The position numbers and the translations under genes are program-made. Positions 46,053 to 55,078 of a stretch of 59,796 nt of DNA are shown here, in pieces. Each line of letters begins with the position of its first letter. Position 1 is the first letter of the stretch. The notes below the pieces were generated by a model. The model saw only the letters and a program-made list of their open reading frames with translations. It was not told where the DNA came from and did not search any database. The stretch comes from UBA3537 sp964219345 (GTDB lineage Bacteria > Bacteroidota > Bacteroidia > Flavobacteriales > Flavobacteriaceae). The stretch spans positions 1-59,796 of the forward strand of contig CAXPPN010000038.1 in assembly GCA_964219345.1 (NCBI GenBank). Direction: 5' to 3'.

Positions 46053-46780
46053 CGTTGTCGTACAACTTCGTACAAAAAAGCACCACAAGCTACAGAAACA
46101 TTTAATGAGGCAATGCTACCAAACATTGGAAGTTTTGCTTTGGCATCAACAAGTTTGAGAACAGAGGGAGAGACCCCTTTGCCTTCTGAGCCCATTACTA
46201 TTGCTGTTGCCGATTGAAAATCAATATCATAAAGCGTATGATCTGTTTTTTCTGTTGCAGCAACAACTTGTATTTCTGATGCTTGAAAATAGAAAATAGC
46301 ATCTTTAATGTGATCGACTTTAGATATTGGGATATTAAAAACTGCTCCAGCACTTGTTTTTATGGCATCTCCATTGATGGGAGCAGACCCACTTTTTTGA
46401 ATAATGATGCCATCAACTCCTGTACACTCCGCAGTCCGAATAATGGCACCAAAGTTTCGAACATCACTCAATTGGTCGAGAATTATAAATAATGGATTTT
46501 CTTTTGTTTCTTTTACTGCAGAGACTAATGCATCTAGTTCGTAGAAAGAAATGGGTGCAATTTGTGCCACAGCCCCTTGATGATTGTTTGTTGTAATTCT
46601 ATTTAGCTTTTCAAGAGGAACGTAGCTATAATTAACACCATTTTTTCGAATGGCATGCTCTAGTTGTCCAAATAATTCGCCTCGAAGTCCTTTTTGTAAA
46701 AACACTTTATCAATGGATTTTTTAGCTTCAATGGCTTCTAAAATGGCACGTAATCCGTACAAACTTGTTTCTTTTTGCAT
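46034..46780 (-). CDS. rlmB: 23S rRNA (guanosine(2251)-2'-O)-methyltransferase RlmB
   Basis: RlmB is a SPOUT (TrmH-family) methyltransferase of the 50S peptidyl-transferase loop. The 248-residue protein has an N-terminal L30e-like substrate-binding domain (YGLRAILEAIEAKKSIDKVF). The knotted C-terminal domain has DVRNFGAIIRTAECTGVDG, IVMGSEGKGVS and LNVSVACGAFLYEVVRQR. I start at ATG 46780. An upstream in-frame TTG at 46795 lies inside a -7-like TATTTTTA (46792-46785) and is unlikely to be the start; transcription may begin right at the ATG. Confidence 0.94.
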   Translation of the reverse strand: MQKETSLYGLRAILEAIEAKKSIDKVFLQKGLRGELFGQLEHAIRKNGVNYSYVPLEKLNRITTNNHQGAVAQIAPISFYELDALVSAVKETKENPLFIILDQLSDVRNFGAIIRTAECTGVDGIIIQKSGSAPINGDAIKTSAGAVFNIPISKVDHIKDAIFYFQASEIQVVAATEKTDHTLYDIDFQSATAIVMGSEGKGVSPSVLKLVDAKAKLPMFGSIASLNVSVACGAFLYEVVRQRHSSSL

Positions 46781-46820
46781 GTTGTAAAAATACAATTTAA
46801 TTTAAATTGTCTACTTAAAT

Positions 46821-46849
46821 AAAAAGAGCGGGCATTGCCCGCTCTTTTT
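46821..46849 (-). terminator. Terminator of the SusCD operon
   Basis: A perfect 13-bp stem (AAAAAGAGCGGGC, loop ATT, complement) with A and T runs at its two sides lies about 20 bases beyond the lipoprotein stop. Read on the reverse strand it ends the SusC-SusD-lipoprotein transcript. Because of its symmetric A/T flanks it can act in both directions. Confidence 0.88.
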
Positions 46850-46869
46850 TAATTAAATTATTTAGCTAA

Positions 46870-47679
46870 TTAGAGTGTGAAAGCTGTTTCTTCACTAAAT
46901 CCAAATGAACCTCCTGAAGCTAAAACAGTTCCATCTTCTGTAGTAAGCGAATATGAACCAGTTCCCCAAGAACAACAAATACCATCATAGAAATAGTCGT
47001 AAATAATAAAAGTGTAACTACCACTAGGTAAGCACCAGTTCAAACTCAATGAACTACTACTATATCCAGTAATGTCAAATCGCCCAGCTGGATACGGAGC
47101 ACCATTAACAAGTCCACCTTGATCCACAACACTTCCATTAGAGGTAATTTGCCATCCAGTTTCATCTGGATAGTTGTCAAAGGTAATATCTAAATAAACG
47201 GTAGTTCCTGGACACACATCTGTTACATTTATGGTGTGTGGTTTATGGACTACATTTCCATCATCATTTACTGATGTAGGAATGTCTAAACCATCTGCAG
47301 CTGTCATTCCAATAACAATTGATTCTGTTGAAGAAAATGAACCTCCAGTGATGGTAACATCAAAGGAAACTTGAGTTGCTCCAGCAGGAATTGTTACTGA
47401 ACTTGGCACAGAAAAACCTGCAGAAGCAGTACTTGAATCATCTACATACAATCCAATAGTTCTATCAGCGCTATTTGCTGAAGAAGCATATACATCAACT
47501 CCTACAGCAATTGTTTCGCCAATATTAACATCAACATCTTGGTCGAAACTGAATGATACGAAATCATTTGAAATGAAACTTTCATCATTTATTTCTTCTT
47601 CACAACTTACTAAGAATAAACTTAAAGTAAGAAGGAAAAATGCTGAAATGTATTTATAATTATTAATTCTTTTCATCAT
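46870..47679 (-). CDS. Lipoprotein with Calx-beta-like and DGICC-type domains, SusCD partner
   Basis: With ATG 47679 the protein has about 269 residues and a lipoprotein signal (FLLTLSLFLVSCEEE, acylated Cys in VSC); a frame extension to 47700 would start inside the SusD stop. The first domain (about 30-155) has repeated Thr/Ser/Val strands resembling Calx-beta or a DUF4843-like sandwich. The second (about 160-269) has WQITSNGSVVDQGG, YDYFYDGICCSWGTGSYSLT and SGGSFGFSEETAF, a pattern found in secreted proteins of Bacteroidota. It is a cell-surface SusE/F-like candidate that may bind substrate. Confidence 0.8.
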   Translation of the reverse strand: MMKRINNYKYISAFFLLTLSLFLVSCEEEINDESFISNDFVSFSFDQDVDVNIGETIAVGVDVYASSANSADRTIGLYVDDSSTASAGFSVPSSVTIPAGATQVSFDVTITGGSFSSTESIVIGMTAADGLDIPTSVNDDGNVVHKPHTINVTDVCPGTTVYLDITFDNYPDETGWQITSNGSVVDQGGLVNGAPYPAGRFDITGYSSSSLSLNWCLPSGSYTFIIYDYFYDGICCSWGTGSYSLTTEDGTVLASGGSFGFSEETAFTL

Positions 47680-47699
47680 TTTAAATTTTTTGATTAACA

Positions 47700-49187
47700 T
47701 TAGTTTTGATCCGTAATACTAGGGTTGTTGTTAATCTCACTCTGTGGAATCTGGAATGACATTTCATCTGAATCATAAGCAAATGATTCTCCAGCACGGA
47801 ATACGTGATTTGTACCTCTAGTTACAGTGGCTTGATTACGCTTCATTGCATAATATGATTTTCCTTCACCCCAAAGCTCAATTCTTGTTTGTAGGTAAAT
47901 GAAATCTTGTAAAGCAGATCCTGAAAGTGGATTTACTACAGCAGCAGCATCTGGAATACGATTATCCAATAGATTAATCATTGTTGCTTTTGCATCTGCA
48001 TCATTCCCAAGACGAGCAGCACATTCAGCACTTAGTAAGTGGAACTCATCAGCTCTCATGAAAATTAAATCAGTAGTGATAAGGTATTGTCCACCTATTG
48101 TTCTTCCTGGAGCAAAGAATTTACCATTTGGCATTAACTGTCCAGCATGGAAAGGAAATTCATCACCAAATTGATTTTTTCTTACATCATTAGCTGCAAT
48201 TTGAGCATACAATGCATCATCACAAGACTTGTAATCACCAGCCCATGCATAGCTATATGTATACATGTCAATTTGTCCCCACCAATCAACTAATTGGTGT
48301 CCTAGTTCTTCTGTTAAGTCGAAGCCCCATACCCAAGAACCAGTGTTAACATTGTTAAATCCAGATCCAGCACCTGGGAATGCTAATTGTCCAGTAGTTG
48401 TTATTGGGTATGCAGAAATTACAGCATCAGCCATTGTTTTTGCATCAGCCCAGTTCCCCATACCAGCATATACATATGCCAATAAACCTTGAGCTACTGA
48501 TTTATCAATTTTACTTTTATCAGGACGAGCATATCCGTCTAATAAAGAGATTGCATCAGTTAAATCACTGATAATCAAACCATAAATTTGAGAAGCAGGA
48601 ACTTTAGCCGTATTGATTGTTTCGCCATCATAATATGGAAGTATTGGCTGTGCAGGATCATAACTCTTTTGGAATAATTGTGCTAGGTACCAATATGCAT
48701 AAGCTCTAGATGCTTTTGCTTGTCCTAATACCTTTCTAGCTCCATCAGTTGTTGGAACTGCATTGTTACCACCAGAAGTTTGAATTACACTGTTGGCAAG
48801 ACTAACAATTCTGTAATAGTAATCCCATATAATTCTATTTTCTTCACGAGTAAAGTCCATTGTACATACCAAGTTTGCAGAGGCATTATACCATCCGTAA
48901 CCACTGGCAGACAATGCCATATCTCCTGAAACAATATCTGACCAGATATCAACACCTTTTTGACCAAAGTCATAATGTCTACTTCCAGTTACACCGAAAT
49001 CTTGAATCATGAAACTACCAATTCCCTCTAATGTACCTTCAACAAGTGCAGGATTTACATCAGCGAAGTTAGAAAGATCTTCAGCGGTAAGACTACGTGT
49101 ATTTCTTTCTGGCTCTAAAAATTCTTTAGAACACCCCACAAATACAAGTGAGGATACTAAAATCGAATAAATTAAATTTCTTTTCAT
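47700..49187 (-). CDS. RagB/SusD family nutrient-uptake outer-membrane lipoprotein
   Basis: SusD-like lipoproteins cap the SusC channel and bind the substrate outside the outer membrane. The 495-residue protein has a lipobox (SSLVFVGCSKEF). TPR-like helices follow in the first half (DYYYRIVSLANSVIQ, KVLGQAKASRAYAYWYLAQL). The C-terminal region has LRTRIELWGEGKSYYAMKR-like text with the typical late E-L-W-G-E-G pattern. It sits 10 bases after SusC and is co-transcribed. The ligand cannot be inferred. Confidence 0.95.
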   Translation of the reverse strand: MKRNLIYSILVSSLVFVGCSKEFLEPERNTRSLTAEDLSNFADVNPALVEGTLEGIGSFMIQDFGVTGSRHYDFGQKGVDIWSDIVSGDMALSASGYGWYNASANLVCTMDFTREENRIIWDYYYRIVSLANSVIQTSGGNNAVPTTDGARKVLGQAKASRAYAYWYLAQLFQKSYDPAQPILPYYDGETINTAKVPASQIYGLIISDLTDAISLLDGYARPDKSKIDKSVAQGLLAYVYAGMGNWADAKTMADAVISAYPITTTGQLAFPGAGSGFNNVNTGSWVWGFDLTEELGHQLVDWWGQIDMYTYSYAWAGDYKSCDDALYAQIAANDVRKNQFGDEFPFHAGQLMPNGKFFAPGRTIGGQYLITTDLIFMRADEFHLLSAECAARLGNDADAKATMINLLDNRIPDAAAVVNPLSGSALQDFIYLQTRIELWGEGKSYYAMKRNQATVTRGTNHVFRAGESFAYDSDEMSFQIPQSEINNNPSITDQN

Positions 49188-49197
49188 TTTTTAAATT

Positions 49198-52100
49198 TTA
49201 AAATTGAACTTTTGTACCAAGACTAAAAGTTGTCATTGGCATGTAAATACCTGAATTTGAAGAGCTAATTAAGGTTGTTGGATTCAATCCTTTTCTAGCA
49301 CTCAACATCATTAAATTATCACCTGACACAAAGAAACTAACTTTAGAAAGATTTGCTCTACTAGCAGTGTTTTCTGGTAAAGTATAACCAATTCTTAAAT
49401 TGTTTAGTGAAAGGAAATCTGCTTTTGTAAGAAAACGTGTAGACGTTAAACTATGCTGAGTATCAGTAAAATATCCAGCACTCATTCTTGGAACATTTGT
49501 CATGTCACCAGGTTGTTTCCATGCTTGTCTTACATCGGTGTGGAAGTTGTCATTTCCAATAAGGTTTCTGTTGTTCATTAGAACTCTATATCCACTATCA
49601 AATACATATCCTCCAAGACTATAGCTAAACTGAGCAGTAATATCAAAGTTTTTGTATTCAGCATTTAATCTGAAACCACCTCTAATATCTGGAATAGCTG
49701 ATTTTCCAACATACTTTTGAGTAGCATCTGTGTAATCTTCAGTTGTTGTTTGCTGAACATTAGCATTAGGATTTTCATCCAAATACAATGTCATACTCGC
49801 AATTTGAGAATCTCCAGAGTTAAAAACACCATCACCGTTGATGTCATCATAGTAAAGGTTCCACATTGCAGCACCAGTTGCTGGATTAACTCCTGCCCAT
49901 TCTCTCATGTACCAATCGTATAAAGAACTTCCTTGAGATAATCTTCCGTCCAATACTTTTGGCTCTCCAGTGAAGTAATCTGCTGGCATCTCTTTAATTT
50001 CATTATCAAACATTTCTCCATTGATATTGAATGACATTTTGAAATCTTCTGTATCAAATACTTTAACTGTAGCGTTAAATTCAAAACCATTGTTTCTTAA
50101 CACACCATCGTTATAGTCAATACTTGCAGATCCACTAGATCCTGGAAGTGTTTGTGTAAAGAAAAGGTTCTTAGTATCATTTACGTAGTAATCTAAATCT
50201 AACATTAATCTGTCATTGAATAGAGATGATTCAATACCAAACTGAGTTGATGTTTTAACCTCCCAAGTTAAATCTGGGTTGGCTAAGTTAGAACTCTGTG
50301 TAAATGAATAAGATCCGTCTGGAGTTTGGTTGATATTATAAATTTGCCATCCGTAACGAAGATTAGTTCCTTGATCTCCAATAAGACCATAACTTGCTTT
50401 AAGTTTCAAGTAATTTACAAAACTATCCTTTGGAAAGAAATCTTCTTTTGAAGCAATCCAACCTAAACCAACAGAACCAAAAGTGTCCCATTTGTTGTTT
50501 TTAAATCGAGATGAACCATCGCGTCTTCCTGAGGCACTAATGTAATACTTCCCGTCGTAGTTATAGTTCAATTGTGCAAAATAACTATCAAGAGTCCAAC
50601 TTTGCATGTAAGAACTAGCTCTTCCAAAAGGAGTTGTATATTGATCTAAACTAAAAGTGTTAGGTAAGATAGCATTTTCGGCTGCTGCACTAATAGCAGT
50701 GAATTTCTGTTCAGTTGATTCGTGAGCAACAAAAGCATCAATATTGTGATTCCCATAAGATTTGTTGAATCTCAACATTTGAAGGAAGTTTTGATTAGTA
50801 GATTGACTATTAGTCACGAAAAGAATTCCACTTCCAGCATTACCTCCATAGTAAGGGTTACCTCTACTATAACTATCAAAGTTGTTGTATTGTCCACTGT
50901 AACGTACATCAAAAGTCAACCATTCTGTAAGGTCTACTCCAATATTAAAGTTTCCTAGCAGTGTTATAGCTTCATCTTTATCTACATCATATATAGCATC
51001 TGCTATACCATTAGTAGCATTCCATGCTCTACGACCATATTCATTACCATAGTCATATTGGTATCCTCCAAAGATTGGATCTTCAACCAATTCCCCATTT
51101 GTATCTCTTAAATAGATGTCATAAATAGCTGGTGTAGTATTGGTTAATGCAAAGATGTTTCCTGAAGAACCTGCAGAACCTTGTGAACTAGATGAATTGT
51201 TGTAAAGTCCACCAGTAAATGCTAAGTTTCCTCCAACTCTTAACCAATCTTTAGCGTTGTGATCAATGCTTAAACGTGTAGAATATCGAGTGTATTTAGA
51301 GTTAATAGTGTAACCTTCATCTTCAAGATATCCGAAAGATGTAGAAAATTGAGTTTTCTCATTACCTCCACTAAATTGTAAGTTTGCTTCTTGTCTGTAA
51401 CCAGTACCAAAAGCAGCGTCAGCCCAACGTGTTGGAGTATAACGACGTCCAATTCCAGAGTTGAATTTTCCAGTAGATTGGTCAATCAATTGATTGCCAT
51501 CTACATCCCAAATGTTGTACACTGGGTTAATTCCTTCTGGAGTTCCGTACAAGTTAGCACTTGCCCAAGCAGATGGGTTGGCTTCTCCAAGTAGTGTAGC
51601 TTTGTTTTTCAAAGCACTGTATGAAAGCTCAATATACTCTTCTGGAGATTCAATTACATCGTAGTTTGGTAAGAAAAGCGTATTGATACTTGTTCTTACA
51701 TCAACAGTAATTTCCGATTTTCCTACTTTTCCTCTTTTGGTTGTAATTACAATCACACCATTTGCCCCACGAGAACCGTAGATAGAAGTTGCCGCAGCAT
51801 CTTTCAAAACAGTTAAACTTGCGATATCAGCAGGGTTAATTGCAGAAATATCACTAGCGTATGGCGCACCATCTACAATGTAGAGTGGACTACGGTTACC
51901 ATTAACAGATCCAAAACCACGAATACGGATTGTTGCATCAGATCCTGGAGCACCAGAACCAGTAACTACGTTTACACCGGCAACCTCACCTCTAAGCGCT
52001 TGAGAAACGTTGCCCATAGCCTTAGCTTCAATGTTTTCGGTTTCAATTTTTGTTGCGGTACCTGTAAATGCTTCTTTACTAGTGGAGTTGTATCCAACAA

Positions 52101-52416
52101 CAACAACTTCTTCTAAAGCGTTGTCTTGCTCCATTGAAACATTAATTGTATTGCTTGCTCCAACTGCTTGTGATTGTGTAGAATACCCTACGTAGCTAAA
52201 CAAAAGAACATCCCCTTGGTTTGCTTGAATAGAATAGTTACCATCAAAATCAGTTGAAACTCCAGTCGTTGTTCCCTCAACAACAACAGTTGCACCAGCT
52301 AGGGGCAATCCGTTTTCGTCAGAAACAGTACCAGAAACATTTTGGTTTTGTGCAAAAGAGATTTGCACTACCAACGCCAATAATAGCGTTAGTATTACAC
52401 TAAACTTTGTTTTCAT
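49198..52416 (-). CDS. SusC/RagA family TonB-linked outer-membrane transporter
   Basis: The 1072-residue receptor imports its substrate across the outer membrane with TonB energy. Order of parts: signal peptide (1-22), carboxypeptidase-regulatory-like domain (about 25-105, VSGTVSDENGLPLAGATVVV and TDFDGNYSIQ), then the TonB-dependent plug with LEEVVVVGYNSTSKEA, IRIRGFGSVNGNRSPLYIVD and the SIYGSRGANGVIVITTKRG motif. The long beta-barrel ends in an aromatic strand (TTFSLGTKVQF). No anti-sigma/sigma pair and no glycan hydrolase is in the window. It begins 18 bases after the SusC remnant, and its promoter may lie in that remnant. Confidence 0.96.
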   Translation of the reverse strand: MKTKFSVILTLLLALVVQISFAQNQNVSGTVSDENGLPLAGATVVVEGTTTGVSTDFDGNYSIQANQGDVLLFSYVGYSTQSQAVGASNTINVSMEQDNALEEVVVVGYNSTSKEAFTGTATKIETENIEAKAMGNVSQALRGEVAGVNVVTGSGAPGSDATIRIRGFGSVNGNRSPLYIVDGAPYASDISAINPADIASLTVLKDAAATSIYGSRGANGVIVITTKRGKVGKSEITVDVRTSINTLFLPNYDVIESPEEYIELSYSALKNKATLLGEANPSAWASANLYGTPEGINPVYNIWDVDGNQLIDQSTGKFNSGIGRRYTPTRWADAAFGTGYRQEANLQFSGGNEKTQFSTSFGYLEDEGYTINSKYTRYSTRLSIDHNAKDWLRVGGNLAFTGGLYNNSSSSQGSAGSSGNIFALTNTTPAIYDIYLRDTNGELVEDPIFGGYQYDYGNEYGRRAWNATNGIADAIYDVDKDEAITLLGNFNIGVDLTEWLTFDVRYSGQYNNFDSYSRGNPYYGGNAGSGILFVTNSQSTNQNFLQMLRFNKSYGNHNIDAFVAHESTEQKFTAISAAAENAILPNTFSLDQYTTPFGRASSYMQSWTLDSYFAQLNYNYDGKYYISASGRRDGSSRFKNNKWDTFGSVGLGWIASKEDFFPKDSFVNYLKLKASYGLIGDQGTNLRYGWQIYNINQTPDGSYSFTQSSNLANPDLTWEVKTSTQFGIESSLFNDRLMLDLDYYVNDTKNLFFTQTLPGSSGSASIDYNDGVLRNNGFEFNATVKVFDTEDFKMSFNINGEMFDNEIKEMPADYFTGEPKVLDGRLSQGSSLYDWYMREWAGVNPATGAAMWNLYYDDINGDGVFNSGDSQIASMTLYLDENPNANVQQTTTEDYTDATQKYVGKSAIPDIRGGFRLNAEYKNFDITAQFSYSLGGYVFDSGYRVLMNNRNLIGNDNFHTDVRQAWKQPGDMTNVPRMSAGYFTDTQHSLTSTRFLTKADFLSLNNLRIGYTLPENTASRANLSKVSFFVSGDNLMMLSARKGLNPTTLISSSNSGIYMPMTTFSLGTKVQF

Positions 52417-52434
52417 TTTTGTTAATTATTTGAA

Positions 52435-52704
52435 TTAGTCTCCACAAAAGAAACGATAAAAACTCAAATAACCAACTTTTGTTTCAAAAAAAATTAAAAT
52501 AATTAAACATTTAATACCATACCCCACACAGCTAATCTCTAGGACATCGCCTGTGCTGGCTTTTATTTGGTAGTTTCCATCAAAATCTGTGGGGGGCAAT
52601 CCATTTTCATCCGATACGGTTCCTGAAACAGTTTTTTGTTGTGCATTTAGTAGCTGCACTCCCAATGCAAAAAGCATTAGAATCATCGTAAATTTGGGTT
52701 TCAT
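52435..52704 (-). pseudogene. SusC N-terminal remnant with internal deletion
   Basis: The 89-codon frame starts MKPKFTMILMLFALGVQLL, a signal peptide, and continues VSGTVSDENGLP as in intact SusC. It then skips the 16-residue equivalent LAGATVVVEGTTTGVS, resuming at TDFDGNYQIKA and DVLEISCVGYG. From about residue 65 it has no SusC likeness (IKCLIILIFFETK) and stops at 52435 within the spacer before SusC. The plug and barrel are gone. Codon choices differ from SusC even where the protein matches, so it is an old paralogue rather than a fresh duplicate. It may still be translated as a short secreted peptide, but I treat it as decayed. Confidence 0.75.
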
Positions 52705-52822
52705 ATGATTTAATTTTAAATAGTACTCGCTAATCGCTTAAATAAAAGTTAACAAGTTTTAAGAGTATGTTAATTTTTAATATAATTTTAACAATTGTTT
52801 AATCTTTTGAGGGATTTTGGAG

Positions 52823-54517
52823 CTAAAACGTAGTGGTCAAGCTCAAATGTACCTTTGAATTCGAGAGAATAAAGGGTGATTTTTTTGTTTTACCATTGGC
52901 ATAATTAAAGCGCAAAAGACCTGCATTGGTTTGCAATCCAAATCCAAACCCAAATCCAAAAAGTTGCTCTTCATTGAGCTGTAAGTCTTGCATATAACCT
53001 GCATCTATAATACTATGTAAAAATAGTGAAGACGCAACGCGATAGCGGTACTCTGTACACAGTACGCCAACACTAGAAGCAAACAAGCTGTTTTCCTCAA
53101 AACCTCGAATGGAATTGATACCACCAAATCGAATTAACTCATTAAATAGGTATTCATTAGAATCTAATGCTTCAAGATGAACTTTAAGAAAAATACTGTT
53201 TTTGGGGTTTAGGCGAAAAGTGTGAAACCCTTTAAGTTGCAGTTGACGTTGTTGTATAGTCGTTGCTGTTTTACGTTTTCCAAGTCCTGTATAAAGCTCA
53301 ATTTGAGAAGAAATTGGAAAAAGAACATCGTTTTTTTGACGTTTAGTGTATTGATAAGTTAGTCCATAAAACTGGCTTTTATAATCTTCAGTCAGCGTTG
53401 TGGATGGTTCTGTAATTACATTAGATTGTAGGTTGCGCAGTGTGACACCTATTTGTTGTTTGTCGTTCAGTTGATAAAACAATTTTAGACCTTGTTGTGC
53501 AGTTGTAAAGGTACTGTCTTTTTTAAATATATTTAGATTAAGGGTAGCACCCACTGGGCTACTCAACAAATAGGGGAGTTGCAATAAAACATCAAAAGTT
53601 TTTTGTTCATTTTCATCACTTTTGTAGTTGAGTTTGAATGATTCTCCAAAGTTGAGGTTGTTGTTAAGGGTTAAGTCAAGATAACCATCAAACTCAATAG
53701 CGCCAGTCTCTTCATTTGATCCAAATCCCAAAAATCCATCAAAACGATTGCTTTTTATTTTTTCTAAATAGAGATATACACTTGTGGTGTCTGTCGTAAA
53801 AAGAACTTCTGCTGGTCTTTTTTGCTGCACAAAAGGTAATTGCTCCAAAAGTTCCATTTGACGTTTTATTTTTTCTAAGCTAAAAGGGTTTTGGGTTTTG
53901 ATGCCCAAAAAATGTTTGATGTAACTTCTTGGAAATTTATCATAGCCCAAAATTTTTATATCTTGAAGTATCCGTTTTTCTCCTTTGGTTATCCTTAAAT
54001 CAGCATGTAAAGATGTTTTGTTTTTTGGTCGGATATTATCCAATCGAACGGTAGCAAAAGCATAACTTTCATCAGAAAGTAGTTTGGATATTTTTTCTAA
54101 AGTAATTTCTAACACTTCTATTGGAACACGAACAAAATAGCGGTCGTTTTGTGCTTCTTTTTGTACATCAAACCCCAATGGTTCAAAATAGTTGGTATTC
54201 TCGTAGATGTCAACATGTTTAAACATGTTTCCCAATTCAATTTTTACGGTAAAATGGGTTTCTTTTTTATCTGTATACAAAATGCGATTGCTCACATAGC
54301 CCATATAATATAGACGTTTTTGCAGAACATCAATTTCTTGTTTCAATGCCTGCATGGAATCAAAACGGTTATTGTAGCCTATGCTGTCCAAAACAACTTG
54401 GTTTTCTTCAATCTGAGTTTTGAATTTTAGGGTTGATTTTTGTGCATGAGTTTGCCAAAAGCAAAAGCCAAAAAGCACTATCCAAAGAAGAGATAACTGT
54501 TTGAAATTCAAGAGCAA
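52823..54517 (-). CDS. Omp85/BamA-TamA-like outer-membrane barrel protein with POTRA-like N-terminus
   Basis: The 564-residue protein has a signal peptide (cleaved near WQTHAQKS). An N-terminal half of about 40-245 with alternating strands and helices resembles one or two POTRA domains (GDxxILQDIKILGYDKFPRSY, FSLEKIKRQMELLEQLPFV). The C-terminal barrel carries the lid-loop motif RGFEENS (the [V/I]RGF of Omp85) and ends in an aromatic strand. It is probably involved in outer-membrane insertion or secretion but is not the main BamA. The start is TTG 54517 or TTG 54511; no ATG is near. A -7-like TAGTTTTA lies at 54535-54528. Confidence 0.85.
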   Translation of the reverse strand: MLLNFKQLSLLWIVLFGFCFWQTHAQKSTLKFKTQIEENQVVLDSIGYNNRFDSMQALKQEIDVLQKRLYYMGYVSNRILYTDKKETHFTVKIELGNMFKHVDIYENTNYFEPLGFDVQKEAQNDRYFVRVPIEVLEITLEKISKLLSDESYAFATVRLDNIRPKNKTSLHADLRITKGEKRILQDIKILGYDKFPRSYIKHFLGIKTQNPFSLEKIKRQMELLEQLPFVQQKRPAEVLFTTDTTSVYLYLEKIKSNRFDGFLGFGSNEETGAIEFDGYLDLTLNNNLNFGESFKLNYKSDENEQKTFDVLLQLPYLLSSPVGATLNLNIFKKDSTFTTAQQGLKLFYQLNDKQQIGVTLRNLQSNVITEPSTTLTEDYKSQFYGLTYQYTKRQKNDVLFPISSQIELYTGLGKRKTATTIQQRQLQLKGFHTFRLNPKNSIFLKVHLEALDSNEYLFNELIRFGGINSIRGFEENSLFASSVGVLCTEYRYRVASSLFLHSIIDAGYMQDLQLNEEQLFGFGFGFGLQTNAGLLRFNYANGKTKKSPFILSNSKVHLSLTTTF

Positions 54518-54606
54518 TAGTTTGATGTAAAACTAACGTAAAAATGTATGAAAATGTATGCAAAGAAAAAAAAAGCAACAATATTCTAAAAATAAAGGTT
54601 ATAGTG

Positions 54607-54637
54607 TTTGAATAATTGATTTTAATGTTTACCTTTG
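54607..54637 (+). promoter_or_regulatory. Promoter of the str-S10 ribosomal operon
   Basis: TTTG (54607-54610), exactly 19 bases, and TACCTTTG (54630-54637) give a perfect Bacteroidota TTTG-N19-TAnnTTTG promoter, the clearest in the window. Transcription is expected near 54643, leaving a leader of about 38 nt before rpsL. Confidence 0.88.
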
Positions 54638-54641
54638 CACC

Positions 54642-54655
54642 CCTCTTATAAGAGG
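54642..54655 (+). promoter_or_regulatory. 5'-terminal hairpin of the rpsL leader
   Basis: CCTCTTATAAGAGG is a perfect palindrome that begins almost at the predicted transcript start. The mRNA would carry a 5-bp hairpin with a TATA loop at its very 5' end. This could protect the mRNA or bind a ribosomal protein; neither is proven. Confidence 0.5.
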
Positions 54656-54680
54656 ATTGAAAAAATTATAGATATAATTT

Positions 54681-55055
54681 ATGCCAACAATATCACAATT
54701 AGTAAGAAAAGGAAGAGCCAAATTAACTAAGAAGAGTAAATCGGCTGCTTTGGATTCTTGTCCACAACGACGTGGTGTGTGTACGCGTGTTTATACAACA
54801 ACACCAAAAAAACCAAACTCAGCAATGCGTAAAGTTGCTCGTGTAAGGTTAACCAATGGTAATGAAGTAAACGCTTACATCCCAGGTGAAGGACATAACC
54901 TCCAAGAGCACTCGATAGTATTAGTTAGAGGTGGAAGGGTAAAAGATTTGCCAGGAGTTAGATACCATATTGTACGAGGCGCATTAGACACTGCAGGTGT
55001 AGAAGGCCGAACACAACGTCGTTCTAAGTATGGAGCAAAACGCCCAAAGAAGTAA
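54681..55055 (+). CDS. rpsL: 30S ribosomal protein S12
   Basis: S12 lies at the decoding centre. The 124-residue protein has the invariant TPKKPNSAMRKVARVRLTN block and GHNLQEHSIVLVRGGRVKDL; the lysines whose mutation gives streptomycin resistance are present in these two blocks as the sensitive form (TPKKP, GRVKDLPGVRY). It heads the operon. Confidence 0.99.
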   Translation: MPTISQLVRKGRAKLTKKSKSAALDSCPQRRGVCTRVYTTTPKKPNSAMRKVARVRLTNGNEVNAYIPGEGHNLQEHSIVLVRGGRVKDLPGVRYHIVRGALDTAGVEGRTQRRSKYGAKRPKK

Positions 55056-55078
55056 TTCAAACACTTTAAAAAGAAGAC

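Noticed and set aside
52435..52704. Recent tandem duplication of SusC 5' end
   Set aside because: Codon use and many residues differ between the two copies, so the remnant is an old paralogue and not a fresh repeat.
54541..54600. A-rich tract and repeated ATGAAAATGTATG-like words before rpsL
   Set aside because: Short near-repeat in an A+T-rich divergent promoter region; too short to be a mobile or functional repeat.
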